A stretch of 64,000 bases of DNA, taken from contig MU006222.1 in the NCBI GenBank assembly GCA_010093685.1, positions 1,483,301 through 1,547,300 on the forward strand, in the 5' to 3' direction. The notes beneath the pieces were generated by a model. That model ran no database searches, was not told the origin of the DNA, and worked only from the letters and a program-made list of their open reading frames with translations. Source of the stretch: Ophiobolus disseminans. Its lineage: Eukaryota > Ascomycota > Dothideomycetes > Pleosporales > Phaeosphaeriaceae. Made by a program: the position numbers and the translations under genes. Positions 11,434 to 21,169 of the stretch are shown piece by piece. The first letter of the stretch is position 1; each line of letters begins with the position of its first letter.

Positions 11434-12474
11434 ATGAGTTCACCCGAATCACCAAGTCGCCCGCGTTACAGATTGCCGGCTAGTCTGATACTTACGTCCC
11501 GTGAAATGAAACAGTATCGACGATGGCAGAGTCTACACACCACACTCAAGCCCACTGAATGTGGCCTCATACCCACCGCGACCGAGTACGACGCATTTCA
11601 GCAGTGGCTGAAGAAGCAAGATTCCGGCTACTTCTCTGATGTCTTCGACGACATTCACGAGCACATCAATCTTTCATCATCACCTATCGACCTTAACATT
11701 GCTACCATATGTCAACACCACCTACACCCGATTGCAGTAGGGGATCCTTGTCTGCGGTGCCCCGTCTGTACGATCGACATACACCTCAACTACATGAAGT
11801 TGCTCGCACGATCGCTTCACTGTGTAAATGGGCGACCGTTGCCACGTACTGGTACTCCGTCCGAGCAGCAAGAGAACATATACCTTGCATGGTCACAGGG
11901 CAAGACCAGCACACTACGCGAAGTGTGCGATCTTGAGCAGATGTCTGCAAAAGAGGCGGAATGGTCGGAGAGGCATCCAGATACCCAGCTCGAGGACGTT
12001 CAGTCAGCTACCAAGGCACTCAAGTTGTATTGGTTCGAGGTTGCTGGTTGCGAAATGATGACGCGATGCAGCGCAAGAGAAAAGAGGGTCATGTTTGCTG
12101 ATGACACGAACTTTAACCCTGGACGCCCCACAGACTATTTCCTACGGAGGTCGCCCCGCTATGAGCCTGGAAAGCACACCATCCTCGAGGAGGAGCCTGA
12201 AGAGAACGACAATATATCTGAAGACTCCGAGGACTACTCTCGCGCGAGGGTGTTTGCATTGGGCGGATCAGAAAACGTACATGATGATGACACCGGCCTG
12301 GCACCAGAAGACCTAGCAGAGTGCGAAGACTCCCTCGAAGAGCTGGAGGATGACGACGGAGATAGTGACTGGGAAGACATTGACTCAGACGAAGAAGAGG
12401 AGTCGAGTGAAGGAAGCTACATCTGCTTCGAGGTTGAGGAAGAGTCTAGCTTTGTCGTCTTCTCAGACGATTGA
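11434..12474 (+). CDS. Uncharacterised CPVC-motif acidic protein (paralogue of 21170-22657)
   Basis: Single exon, 346 aa, ATG in a good context (gccATGa). No known domain is recognised. The N-terminus (about 15-65) has the pattern LTSREMKQYRRW ... EYDAFQQWL. A cysteine/histidine cluster follows at about 91-112 (CQHHLHP ... CLRCPVCTIDIH) that could bind zinc, then a helical part ending SATKALKLYW, a short basic stretch, and a highly acidic tail (about 250-346, many DDE/EEE runs). The same elements in the same order occur in the 495-aa protein at 21170-22657, which marks them as divergent paralogues. It is probably a lineage-restricted intracellular protein; the acidic tail would suit a nuclear or chromatin role, but that is a guess. 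Confidence 0.65.
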   Translation: MSSPESPSRPRYRLPASLILTSREMKQYRRWQSLHTTLKPTECGLIPTATEYDAFQQWLKKQDSGYFSDVFDDIHEHINLSSSPIDLNIATICQHHLHPIAVGDPCLRCPVCTIDIHLNYMKLLARSLHCVNGRPLPRTGTPSEQQENIYLAWSQGKTSTLREVCDLEQMSAKEAEWSERHPDTQLEDVQSATKALKLYWFEVAGCEMMTRCSAREKRVMFADDTNFNPGRPTDYFLRRSPRYEPGKHTILEEEPEENDNISEDSEDYSRARVFALGGSENVHDDDTGLAPEDLAECEDSLEELEDDDGDSDWEDIDSDEEEESSEGSYICFEVEEESSFVVFSDD

Positions 12475-12875
12475 GCGAAAATAAGAACGATCTCGATGCA
12501 ACCGCACAGCGAGAACACTAATGTACATACGCCGAGGTGTGCGACACTGTGCCGAGGTATCGTGGCCCAGCCACGCGTCGAGAAGTTGAATGAGGATACG
12601 AAGTGCAGAAAGCTGGCTCAATCACGGCATCGCGACGATGACGCCATAGGAAAAGGAGAGGAAGGCCGCGATAGCTGAGGATAGTTCGAAATGGCAGCCA
12701 GACGCACAAAAAAAAGATGAGAAGGACGGTGGTGTGTCTAGAGGAGGATTCACAACGATGGCCCTGCACTTGAAGCAAAACACCCCTTCATGGTGCGCAT
12801 TCAACTCTGTGACAAAATAACGTCAATGACAAAATCGCATTCCACCATGACCATTCTCCCGCAAAAGTCCTCCTC
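12475..12875. other. Intergenic spacer
   Basis: 401 bp between the CPVC-protein gene and the broken TPR gene. No gene, RNA or repeat seen. Confidence 0.5.
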
Positions 12876-13540
12876 ATGACCTTCCTCCTGCATACCCACC
12901 CGTGCCCCTACTTCCCGTCGCACGCACTTATCCGCACAGGCTTGCCCTTCGCAAGCAAAAAAAGCATGTCATACACCCAGACCCATCTGCACGACCTCAC
13001 CCCCTCATTCCTGTCACGCATCCAGACCCGTCTACACGACCTCGCTTTCGCTCTCTTCCTCCGCAAGCACGCCACCACACCATACTTTTTCCTGCGCGCA
13101 GCAAACCTGCTTTTCCGCACATCCAACCCTTCGTCCTTTGACGAAGAATACTCGAATTCACTCGACGCACTCGACCGCTACGCACTCGCATGGGGCAACC
13201 CCCACGACGCAGAACTATGCTTCCGCGCATCCCTCCACGAGAAAATTCGCACCCTGCCACGCGGTCACGGATGATCACAGCTAGCACCGTCGACGTAGTG
13301 CGCGCGCTGGGCATGCGGAACCACATCATCGAAGCAGAGCGCCTGCTGCGCGCCGCCGTGCACTGGCATCACGCTCGCATGGGCCTCTTGTTCCGCGAGA
13401 CGCGGAAGGTGGTGTGGGTTCTTGCGAAGTTGGTGGAGGAGAGTGGGCGCTGCGAGGAGGCGGGTGGGATGTTCTTGGAGTGTTTTGAGGGCGCGAAGAG
13501 AGCGGTGGGGGGGTGTGATGTGGAGACGAGGGAGTATTAG
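12876..13540 (+). pseudogene. TPR-repeat gene broken by a frameshift
   Basis: Two overlapping frames together read as one tetratricopeptide protein of the kinesin-light-chain type. The first (from ATG 12876 or 12966) ends DAELCFRASLHEKIRTLPRG then HG and a TGA at 13272. The second continues at the next base with ITASTVDVVRALGMRNHIIEAERLLRAAV and LAKLVEESGRCEEAGGMFLE up to a TAG at 13540. The order helix A-loop-helix B-EAERLLRAAV matches successive TPR_12 units only if one base is missing near 13265-13272. No intron of normal length can repair the frame. It is either a pseudogene or a sequencing error. The encoded fragment (~215 aa) resembles the TPR tail of the STAND protein at 22991-26172. 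Confidence 0.55.
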
Positions 13541-13794
13541 AGGGATTTTGTGAGGGTGGTGGAAAGAAGGGGAGGGGGGAGGAGAAGGTGGTGAGGTGTG
13601 TGGGGGGTTGGGAGGGGTGGTTTTGGGTGGCGCTGGGCGACTACGGGTGTGTTTTAGGCTGGTTCTAAGATATGGTTCTATATACTATATTCTTTATCTG
13701 GGTTTGTCGTATGTTGATGTGACTATGATAGTATTCTGAATAGCTTCCAGTCTTGTCATAAGACACGTGGTATATCCACATATTCATGCCTTCT

Positions 13795-16700
13795 TCAAGC
13801 CTTCTCCTTCTTCCCGCCGTCCTCCACCCTCGGCGCTTCCGGCACTTCGATCCCCCCAATCCTCCATTTCATACCCATGTACGCATCGCTCAACACACCA
13901 ACGTCCAACTTCTTGCCCTGCGTCTCCGGCGGCAGACTGATCTTCGTCGAGGCATGGAGGCGCGAATTACCGCCTGGGTTTGCGCGGCCACCACGACCAC
14001 CACCGCCTCCACGGGTTGGATCAGTCCACCCAACGCGCTTGAGCGCTACGATCTCATCTGTGCTCGAGTACGAGATGATGACGAAGAAGCCCTCAGTCTG
14101 TGGCTTGGGATAGCGCGGTGCAAAGATGCGAACGCCACCGTTTTGCAACCTCGCGGGATTCTGACGGCTCAGGTTCAGAGAGAGGGTCAGGGCATTGACG
14201 GTGCCTAGATCGAGCTTCAAGACCGGAAGGCGTGAAACAGGCTCAGAGAAACGCTTGATAGCTGCGGGAGTAACGCCAGCGAACCTCGCTGCCTTTTCGA
14301 GAAGAGCTGGCGAGGCGGTAGTTGCGTCGACGAGAGTCTTTGGGCTAGCGTTAGGATGCTCAAGGCGCTTCTTCTCCTTGTCTCCATCGACTCCAGGGAA
14401 GAGTGCGAGAGGGCCATCGTTAGGCCAGCGGCCGGACTTTATAGCTTGAAGCAGCGTGATCATCATCTCACAACTCGAGAGATAGCCCAGCTCGGTCAAA
14501 ACATCGATCGAAGCCTGTATGATACGGATACTTTGGTCAAGTACAGAATTGAGGTCGCCGACGTAATCGGAGATTGGCAAATCGATACGCGAAAAGTGTG
14601 CTTGAAGGAGCAAAAAAGCTTTTACGTGCGGATCCCACATTGGCAAACCGAAGTCGTCCGCTGGAATTGGTAGACCTTTCGACAACTCGACGTTGATGAG
14701 GTCCTCGTTGTGGCGTACAGGGAGCTCGTCGTATTCTGTTGCATGCGAGATCCATGAAAGTACGTTGGCGAATGTTGCATCTCGCTTTACATTCTTGGCC
14801 AGGTAGCGAATAGTCTTGTGGCTGAGGTAGTAGTAACTCATGATCTTGCCAAGTGGTGTTGGGTCGACCTCGCCTGTGGGCTCAACCGCTGCGCAGGACG
14901 ACTCATCCAGTTCTTTGAGCGATGTCTCAACGAGCTCAATCATGTAGTCGTTCGCTGTAGTTTGAGCAACAATAGTATTGTGTTCCTCAGCTGAGATCTC
15001 CAGACCGTAGAAAGACGGATTCTTGTGCAAGCGCCGGAAAAAGAACGTCCAGGTGAGGTAGTCGAGCGCATCTTGCTTGGTTGCGATGGTGCCGGCTGAA
15101 ATTTCTGCACCCAAATGGTTATCCAGAACCTTGTGCAGTGACGACTCAACAGGGAAACCAGTATGTAGGAAGTGCTTGTAGAACTCCTTCTTGGCATCTT
15201 GTGTGAAAATACGGGCGATACCGGAGGTGTCGAATTGTGGACGTCCAGCACGACCCAGCATCTGCAGCACGTCCGTCAAGTCCATGTCTTTGTAGCCTTC
15301 AGTCTTTGCATCGAAGAATTGCGTTCCCTTAACGACTACCAAATGAGCTGGCAGGTTGACACCCCATGCCAGTGTACTAGTAGCAACGAGGATTTGGATC
15401 TTATTATTAGCAAAAAGCTCCTCTGAGAGCGATCGATCCGTTTCTACCAGACCAGCATGGTGGAGACCGATACCGAAGCTCAAAGCTTCGCGCAACGAAT
15501 CATCCTTGACGCGCTCAAGGTTCACCGCAAGGTCATCCTCGGACATGTGTAGAAAGCGCCGAGGGTTGTCTTCCATACCACAGAAGTTGATCAAGTCGCG
15601 GGCGGTAAGGCGAGTCTGCCGGCGCGAGGCTACAAAGACAATGACTGGTTTGTCTGGCGAATGCGCCTTGATAGCAAGGAAGGTGGGTCGGTTCATAGAC
15701 TGCATAAGAGGGCAGAAGCCTCGCTGTTCCGGGAAACCATCGATGAAGATTTCCAACGGCACAGGACGAACAGAGTGGCGGAAATTGAACAATCCCTCTT
15801 TGACGCCAAGCCAGTTTCCGAGATCTGACGCGTTTGCGCAAGCAGTTGACATGCCTAGAAGTCGAATGGAGCCACCCTCCTTCTGCGAGGCGATATAATT
15901 CATGCGTGAGACGATGATCTCTAGGATAGGCCCGCGGTCGCCACCGAGAAGATGGATCTCATCAATGATAACAAGACTGACTTGACGAACATAGCCACGA
16001 GTTTGCCAGCTACGACTGATACCATCCCATTTCTCGGGTGTCGTGACAATAATATCAGCGTCGCGGATGGTTCGGGTATCAGGCGTGTTGTCACCGGTCA
16101 ATTCAACAAGTCTTAGTCCCATCGGTCCAGCGAGTCGCTTGCCCCAATCCTTCACTCGCTCGCGAACGAGGGCTTTCATAGGTGCGATATACACGACCTT
16201 GGAGCCTGGCTTCTCGCGGAAGGCCCACCACATCGCAAGCTCAGCGGCGACGGTCTTTCCACTACCAGTGGGTGAACCGAGAAGAACGTTTGCCGGCGTG
16301 TGATATAAGCAGTGGAAGATTTGCGACTGCATTGGGTTGAAGTATTGGAAGCGTTGAGCGTACACCTCTTGGAGCAGAGGATTCTTCAATGCCGATATTG
16401 GTAATGGTTGAAGGTTGAGGAGGTCAGTATAGACACTCTCCGTGTCTGGTCGGATGAGGTGCTGGAAAGAAATTGGGTGTACGGTCTCTGCGCCTAGCCA
16501 CCGATCAGACACTGCACGTACGTAGATCTGCGTAGGCAAAGGATCTGTAAGTGGGATCGTGAAGTTCAGCTCATGATCGTCGTAGAGCTTCCTTCGCGAC
16601 AAGATGAAGTACTCGTAATGGTAAATCTCGGATGTTTCCGAATTCTCCACCCATATCCAGAACGATTCGGATGTCCCATGATGGCGATCGTTCCATTTGA

Positions 16701-19700
16701 AGTCTGGGGTAAGCCATAGCTTGATGCGAAGTACATCCCGGTTGAGAGGCGCAATCTCAGATTCGACTGTAAGGGTCGGGAAATTCTCAAGCAGCCTTCT
16801 GATAACGTTGCCCATTTTCTGATTGTGCACCATTGCACCGATCTCTGCAGAATCCATATCGCGCAGTGTCTCGATTGATGGAAACCTTGCATCAAGCTGC
16901 CGTAGGACCGGTTGCGGAAGGTCGAATTGATGCAACGGGTGTTCGATGGACCAGCATCGATGCTCGATAGATTGACAGAGACTCAGCAGCACGAGACACT
17001 GATAACCCCAGCGCCTATTAAGCGCTATCATGAACAGTGCGCGTGCGATACGCGCAGCATTTTGGGTGATGTAGTTCGTGTCCGAGACCAAGGTGAAATC
17101 TTCAAGCCTTGCACGTGAAATGTGGGCTTGTAACAAGATGTTTGTTTTGCCATGAGGTGTAGCGTAGCCACCTTTAACGTCTGCGATGACATAGCCCTCC
17201 TCTTGAAGGGCGGACAGCTCTTTCTCTTCTGTATCGCGCGATTGCACTTGGTCGAACTCGCCGCTCATGCTGACCATAGCCAGGGCATCAGCGTCCGAGC
17301 TGCGTGGCCTCATCATAGTGTTGAAGATCTCGATACTCGATTGTCGAACGTAGTATTGGCTGGCAATCCGACCCACGTCCTTGGCCCGCAGGTCCTCTGT
17401 CGTCTCATTGAAGATGATCATTTGGCTTTGTTGTAGAATTCGCGCAGCATCGATGATCAACTTCCGTCTTCTCAGGATCAGATGCGGATCGTCCTGAATC
17501 TCTTTCCATTCAATGCCGTAAGCAAACGGGTTCTGCTTCATCCGGACAAAAAGGTAAGAATATCCAAGCCACTGCACAGCTTCTGAAACAGTAGTGACGG
17601 TTCCGAGTGAAATCTCGGCATTGAGATTGTCGACCAACTTTGCTGAAAACCTCGACTCGATAGGCTGCTGTTCGGTCACGGCGCGCATATAGTGATCAAG
17701 CCTGTCATGGGTGGTGCAGATGAAGCCAATACCAGTATCCTGGAACTGAGGTCGACCAGCACGACCGAAAATTTGAAGAACATCCAGTATGCCGAGATCA
17801 GTAAACTTACCCTCCTGAGCGTTGTATACTTGGGTACCCTTAATGAGGACCGCTGCAGCGGGTAAGTTGACACCCCAGGCCAACGTTGCTGTACAGCACA
17901 ACACTTTGATCACACCTTCCGCGAAGAGTCGTTCGATGAGATTGCGGTCTGAGCGGGGCATGCCTGCGTGATGGGTACCCATGCCCTTACCAAGTAGCTC
18001 TCGTAGTTCGCGGCCCTTTGATTGCTTCATATCGCGAACCGCGTTGTCGTAGCGAGGGTGCTCCGTCGGGTCAAAGAGATCGTCGCACTGATCATCGATG
18101 GCTAACTCGTGCAGCCGACGAGCAGTCTTGACAGTGTCCTTCCTGGAATGCACAAAGACCATGATCTGATGGCCTCGCTTGAGCATCTCGACAACCTTAT
18201 CAAATGCGACTCTTTCAAGATTCTCTCGCGACTTCGCTGACCCAGCTTTGCCCTTCGCACCGATGAAGTGTTGCTCCAAGGGAACTGGGCGAAAAGATGC
18301 ATCGAAGTAGAACAAGCCAGCCATTCTGTTCACCTTCAAAAAGTCTGCCACATCGATGAAGTTGGGCAAAGTAGCAGACAAACCGACAATTCGGATCAGG
18401 GACTGTGTGCTTTCAACTTGTCGTTCTGTTCTCGCCACCAAGCTCTCCAATACAGCTCCTCGCTCGTCGTGCAACATGTGCACTTCATCGATGATAAGCA
18501 AGCGTACTTTCTGCACGAGCTCGGTGTCTCCCGTGCTCTTTCGTGTCACGACATCCCATTTCTCGGGCGTTGTGACAATAACCTGAGTATCCAAGATTTC
18601 CGCTTTCGTCAAATGCATATCGCCCGTAAGCTCGCGAGCCTTCATGCCAAGCCAAGCCAGGCGCTTCCCAAGCTTCTCCGTGACTTCGGCAGCAAGAGCC
18701 TTCATCGGCGCAACGTAGATGATTTTGAAGTCCTCAACCATCACCGTGAAATCAGTAGCTTCTGGATGTTCCATTGGGTTCGGGGTAACGTTCTTGGCGA
18801 CAGTGTTGAGGATAGTGAGCATTGCCGCGTCCGTTTTACCGGCACCAGTAGGGGCGCAGATGAGCATGTTTTCACTGGTCTTGTATGCTACCGGATAAAC
18901 CAAGCTCTGCATTCGATTGAGGGCTTTGTAGCCTTTAAAAGTACGCTGACAGAGTCCGTCAAGCTCGGCAATCTCAAGCAGTTTCCGGCCAACACCAATG
19001 GTGCCAACGGGTACCGCTGGAATCTCGTATTCTTCGTAGAGATTGTTGTCGTGGTGTTGAGTGTCTGGAGGAAGGGCATACTTCTTGCCATACGCTGAAA
19101 GCTTGTTGCCTGCTTCATGGGCGCGGTAGACGTGTGGATATTGCGGACCAGTGCGGTCCATGGCGGGGGCTAGAGCGGCAGTCTTGTGCTCAAACTCCTG
19201 ACGACGCAGTGCTTCTTCTCGCTCTGCTCTCGTTAGTAAGCGGCCCGTAACGTCGTTATTTTTGGCCGAAGGTTCATGGAGCGACTTCAAGATTTGCCGA
19301 CGATGAGAGATAAGGTCGGCAACCAGATCCAGCTCTTCATAGCCAACGATGTCGGCCAACATCATTTGCAGCTCTTCGTCGTTGCTGTCACTGGCTATGA
19401 TGGCAAATATTTGATCCTTCAGGGCTCCAGCATCCAAGCCAGAACTCTTTTGGGCGATACCAGCACATTTCTCTGCTAGCCATTGCTGGCTGTACAGACT
19501 GTATGCTGGCTGATCCGGAAATTGGTCGAGGTGGTCGCTGCTGTACTCTTCCTCATACTCGTCGCTGATGATGTCCCAAATGTCTTCGCCGCTCGCGGTA
19601 CCAGAGAAATCATCATCATCAAATTCGAGATCGTCTCCATATGCTGGTGTCTTCTGAGCATCGTTAGGCAGATTCAGCTCCGCAATGGCTTTCCGCATTG

Positions 19701-19740
19701 AGGCGAGCTGCTCCAGCCATTGGGCCTGTGCGTCCGACAT
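13795..19740 (-). CDS. slh1: Slh1/ASCC3-type Ski2-like RNA helicase
   Basis: Intronless, 1981 aa, close to the usual length of Slh1/ASCC3 (about 2,000). Two complete helicase cassettes are visible. The first has Walker A APTGAGKTD (~296-304), DEVH (~416), an SATLPN motif and an QIFGRAGRPQF-type motif VI, followed by a Sec63-like region. The second has GSPTGSGKT (~1150), DEIH, LGMSTA and MLGRAGRPQF, again followed by a Sec63-like domain. The N-terminus is acidic (DLEFDDDDF ... DEYEEEY). The C-terminus carries a Gly/Arg run (GGGGGRGGRANPGG, ~1905). The acidic N-terminus and overall length fit Slh1 (RQT/ASC-1 complex, dissociation of collided ribosomes and mRNA quality control) better than the spliceosomal Brr2. 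It is transcribed divergently from YKT6, with starts 381 bp apart. Confidence 0.9.
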   Translation of the reverse strand: MSDAQAQWLEQLASMRKAIAELNLPNDAQKTPAYGDDLEFDDDDFSGTASGEDIWDIISDEYEEEYSSDHLDQFPDQPAYSLYSQQWLAEKCAGIAQKSSGLDAGALKDQIFAIIASDSNDEELQMMLADIVGYEELDLVADLISHRRQILKSLHEPSAKNNDVTGRLLTRAEREEALRRQEFEHKTAALAPAMDRTGPQYPHVYRAHEAGNKLSAYGKKYALPPDTQHHDNNLYEEYEIPAVPVGTIGVGRKLLEIAELDGLCQRTFKGYKALNRMQSLVYPVAYKTSENMLICAPTGAGKTDAAMLTILNTVAKNVTPNPMEHPEATDFTVMVEDFKIIYVAPMKALAAEVTEKLGKRLAWLGMKARELTGDMHLTKAEILDTQVIVTTPEKWDVVTRKSTGDTELVQKVRLLIIDEVHMLHDERGAVLESLVARTERQVESTQSLIRIVGLSATLPNFIDVADFLKVNRMAGLFYFDASFRPVPLEQHFIGAKGKAGSAKSRENLERVAFDKVVEMLKRGHQIMVFVHSRKDTVKTARRLHELAIDDQCDDLFDPTEHPRYDNAVRDMKQSKGRELRELLGKGMGTHHAGMPRSDRNLIERLFAEGVIKVLCCTATLAWGVNLPAAAVLIKGTQVYNAQEGKFTDLGILDVLQIFGRAGRPQFQDTGIGFICTTHDRLDHYMRAVTEQQPIESRFSAKLVDNLNAEISLGTVTTVSEAVQWLGYSYLFVRMKQNPFAYGIEWKEIQDDPHLILRRRKLIIDAARILQQSQMIIFNETTEDLRAKDVGRIASQYYVRQSSIEIFNTMMRPRSSDADALAMVSMSGEFDQVQSRDTEEKELSALQEEGYVIADVKGGYATPHGKTNILLQAHISRARLEDFTLVSDTNYITQNAARIARALFMIALNRRWGYQCLVLLSLCQSIEHRCWSIEHPLHQFDLPQPVLRQLDARFPSIETLRDMDSAEIGAMVHNQKMGNVIRRLLENFPTLTVESEIAPLNRDVLRIKLWLTPDFKWNDRHHGTSESFWIWVENSETSEIYHYEYFILSRRKLYDDHELNFTIPLTDPLPTQIYVRAVSDRWLGAETVHPISFQHLIRPDTESVYTDLLNLQPLPISALKNPLLQEVYAQRFQYFNPMQSQIFHCLYHTPANVLLGSPTGSGKTVAAELAMWWAFREKPGSKVVYIAPMKALVRERVKDWGKRLAGPMGLRLVELTGDNTPDTRTIRDADIIVTTPEKWDGISRSWQTRGYVRQVSLVIIDEIHLLGGDRGPILEIIVSRMNYIASQKEGGSIRLLGMSTACANASDLGNWLGVKEGLFNFRHSVRPVPLEIFIDGFPEQRGFCPLMQSMNRPTFLAIKAHSPDKPVIVFVASRRQTRLTARDLINFCGMEDNPRRFLHMSEDDLAVNLERVKDDSLREALSFGIGLHHAGLVETDRSLSEELFANNKIQILVATSTLAWGVNLPAHLVVVKGTQFFDAKTEGYKDMDLTDVLQMLGRAGRPQFDTSGIARIFTQDAKKEFYKHFLHTGFPVESSLHKVLDNHLGAEISAGTIATKQDALDYLTWTFFFRRLHKNPSFYGLEISAEEHNTIVAQTTANDYMIELVETSLKELDESSCAAVEPTGEVDPTPLGKIMSYYYLSHKTIRYLAKNVKRDATFANVLSWISHATEYDELPVRHNEDLINVELSKGLPIPADDFGLPMWDPHVKAFLLLQAHFSRIDLPISDYVGDLNSVLDQSIRIIQASIDVLTELGYLSSCEMMITLLQAIKSGRWPNDGPLALFPGVDGDKEKKRLEHPNASPKTLVDATTASPALLEKAARFAGVTPAAIKRFSEPVSRLPVLKLDLGTVNALTLSLNLSRQNPARLQNGGVRIFAPRYPKPQTEGFFVIISYSSTDEIVALKRVGWTDPTRGGGGGRGGRANPGGNSRLHASTKISLPPETQGKKLDVGVLSDAYMGMKWRIGGIEVPEAPRVEDGGKKEKA

Positions 19741-20121
19741 GACTGCGCGTGATATCGTGGGTCCACTGTTGGAGTTGGGTGAGAGTCTTGCGCGTTTACC
19801 TCAGCGTTTGCCTCGGTGTATGTGCCGGTGAGAGCGATGGGCAGCTTGTCGTTTGCCTCCAACTTGACTCACCGCTTGGCGCGATGGTGATGTCTGACGG
19901 AGATTCGGCTAGACCTGCCACGCCCCCACGATTAGCGTCATTACGTCAGCAGCAACGCCACCCCGCTGGCCTCGGGATGGTCCAGCGCGTGCTCAAACAT
20001 CGTGTTAGGCTGCCCTCCTGCGCCGGATATCGAACAAAACCCAGGGAACAGTCTACACCTACCGCCTCCTAAACACCATACCCTTTCTCTTCGCACAGAA
20101 ACCTCCCTCAATACCGCCACC
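19741..20121. promoter_or_regulatory. Divergent promoter slh1/ykt6
   Basis: 381 bp separate the start codons of the helicase (minus) and the SNARE (plus), so both promoters must share this interval. No specific element was recognised. The 5' side of ykt6 is rich in CCTCC/CACC pyrimidine tracts up to ccgccaccATG. Confidence 0.6.
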
Positions 20122-20977
20122 ATGAAATTGCTGTACCTAGCAGTATGAGCTTCGCCTGCCGCGCTATCAGCTCAAGATTCTGACGATGCTATCCAGGTAC
20201 TGAAGAACGATGTCACACCCGTCTCGCCCGAACTCTGCGTGGAACGAGATCTTTCGAGCTACAACTACTTCCAAAGAGCCACAGTGGCGAAATTTGTAAC
20301 CCTCACCACCGCTGCACCATCTGGACGGCGCACGCACGCAAAGCACACGGGCTGATACGGGAGCAGTTGACCTTCTTCGCGACCGAAGTCGTTGGCCCTC
20401 GAACAGGGCCAGACGTCACTAAATCTATCACAATGGAAGACAAGGACAAGGGTACGGCGCCTCTTACCCAGCCCTAGAGCGCATACTCACCGCCCCCTCC
20501 AGAGCTCGATGTCATGCTTCACATCCACAGCCGCAAAGAAGGCATCTGCGTCATCAGCATCACCGACAAGGTGTACCCCGACCGTGTCGCGCTCGCCCTA
20601 TGCCGCAAGGTCGCCGAAGAATTCACCTACAAATTTCCACGCACAGCATACGAGAGCGCGAAGGTGGGCAGCCCGCAGCTGTCCTATCCCGAGCTTGCAA
20701 CGTACCTTGAGAAATACCAGAACCCCGAAGAGGCAGACAACATTGCGAAGATCCAGAAGGAGCTGGACCAGACTACGCAGGTCATGCGCGAGGCCATGGA
20801 GAGCTTGCTGGAGCGCGGAGAGAAGATCGACAATCTGGTCTCAAAGAGCGATAATTTGAGCCAGCAGAGCAAGATGTTCTATACACAGGTGCGTTTGCCG
20901 CCTCTCCGCCAGCCACAGCTTGACATACTGACGCTGTCTAGGCCAAGAAACAGAACTCTTGCTGCACTGTCATGTGA
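20122..20977 (+). CDS. ykt6: YKT6 R-SNARE (v-SNARE, prenylated longin)
   Basis: Five short exons, 20122-20142, 20197-20295, 20367-20451, 20503-20888 and 20942-20977, keep phase and give 208 aa (family about 200). The longin domain starts MKLLYLAVLKND and includes ERDLSSYNYFQRATVAKF and LTFFATEVVGRTG. The R-SNARE motif at about 140-195 has KIQKELDQTTQVMREAMESL then LLERGEKIDNLVSKSDNLS, with the zero-layer Arg in ERGE. The last exon of 12 codons encodes AKKQNSCCTVM, a palmitoylation/farnesylation CCxxM terminus, so Ykt6 is lipid-anchored rather than transmembrane. It acts in ER-Golgi, endosomal-vacuolar and autophagosome fusion. Only the fourth exon is long enough to be noticed as an open frame; the other four are needed for both functional ends. 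Confidence 0.93.
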
Positions 20978-21169
20978 ATACCCTGTCCGGCGTTTAATTT
21001 GCTGCATGGCGTTACTCTCCGAGTTTGTACTTCAGCAACGCTCCGTGCCTTTTGCATAACCTATGAATAATGCACACTCATCGTATATAGGGACGAATGT
21101 TATGTTTCCTTCATGCTAACTGAACTTGACTTCTCCTATCCGTTTCCGTCTACGAAGCAATGTATAATC

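Noticed and set aside
13190..13540. Stand-alone small gene in the TPR region
   Set aside because: Its reading is the second half of a TPR unit begun in the neighbouring frame; better explained by one frameshift.
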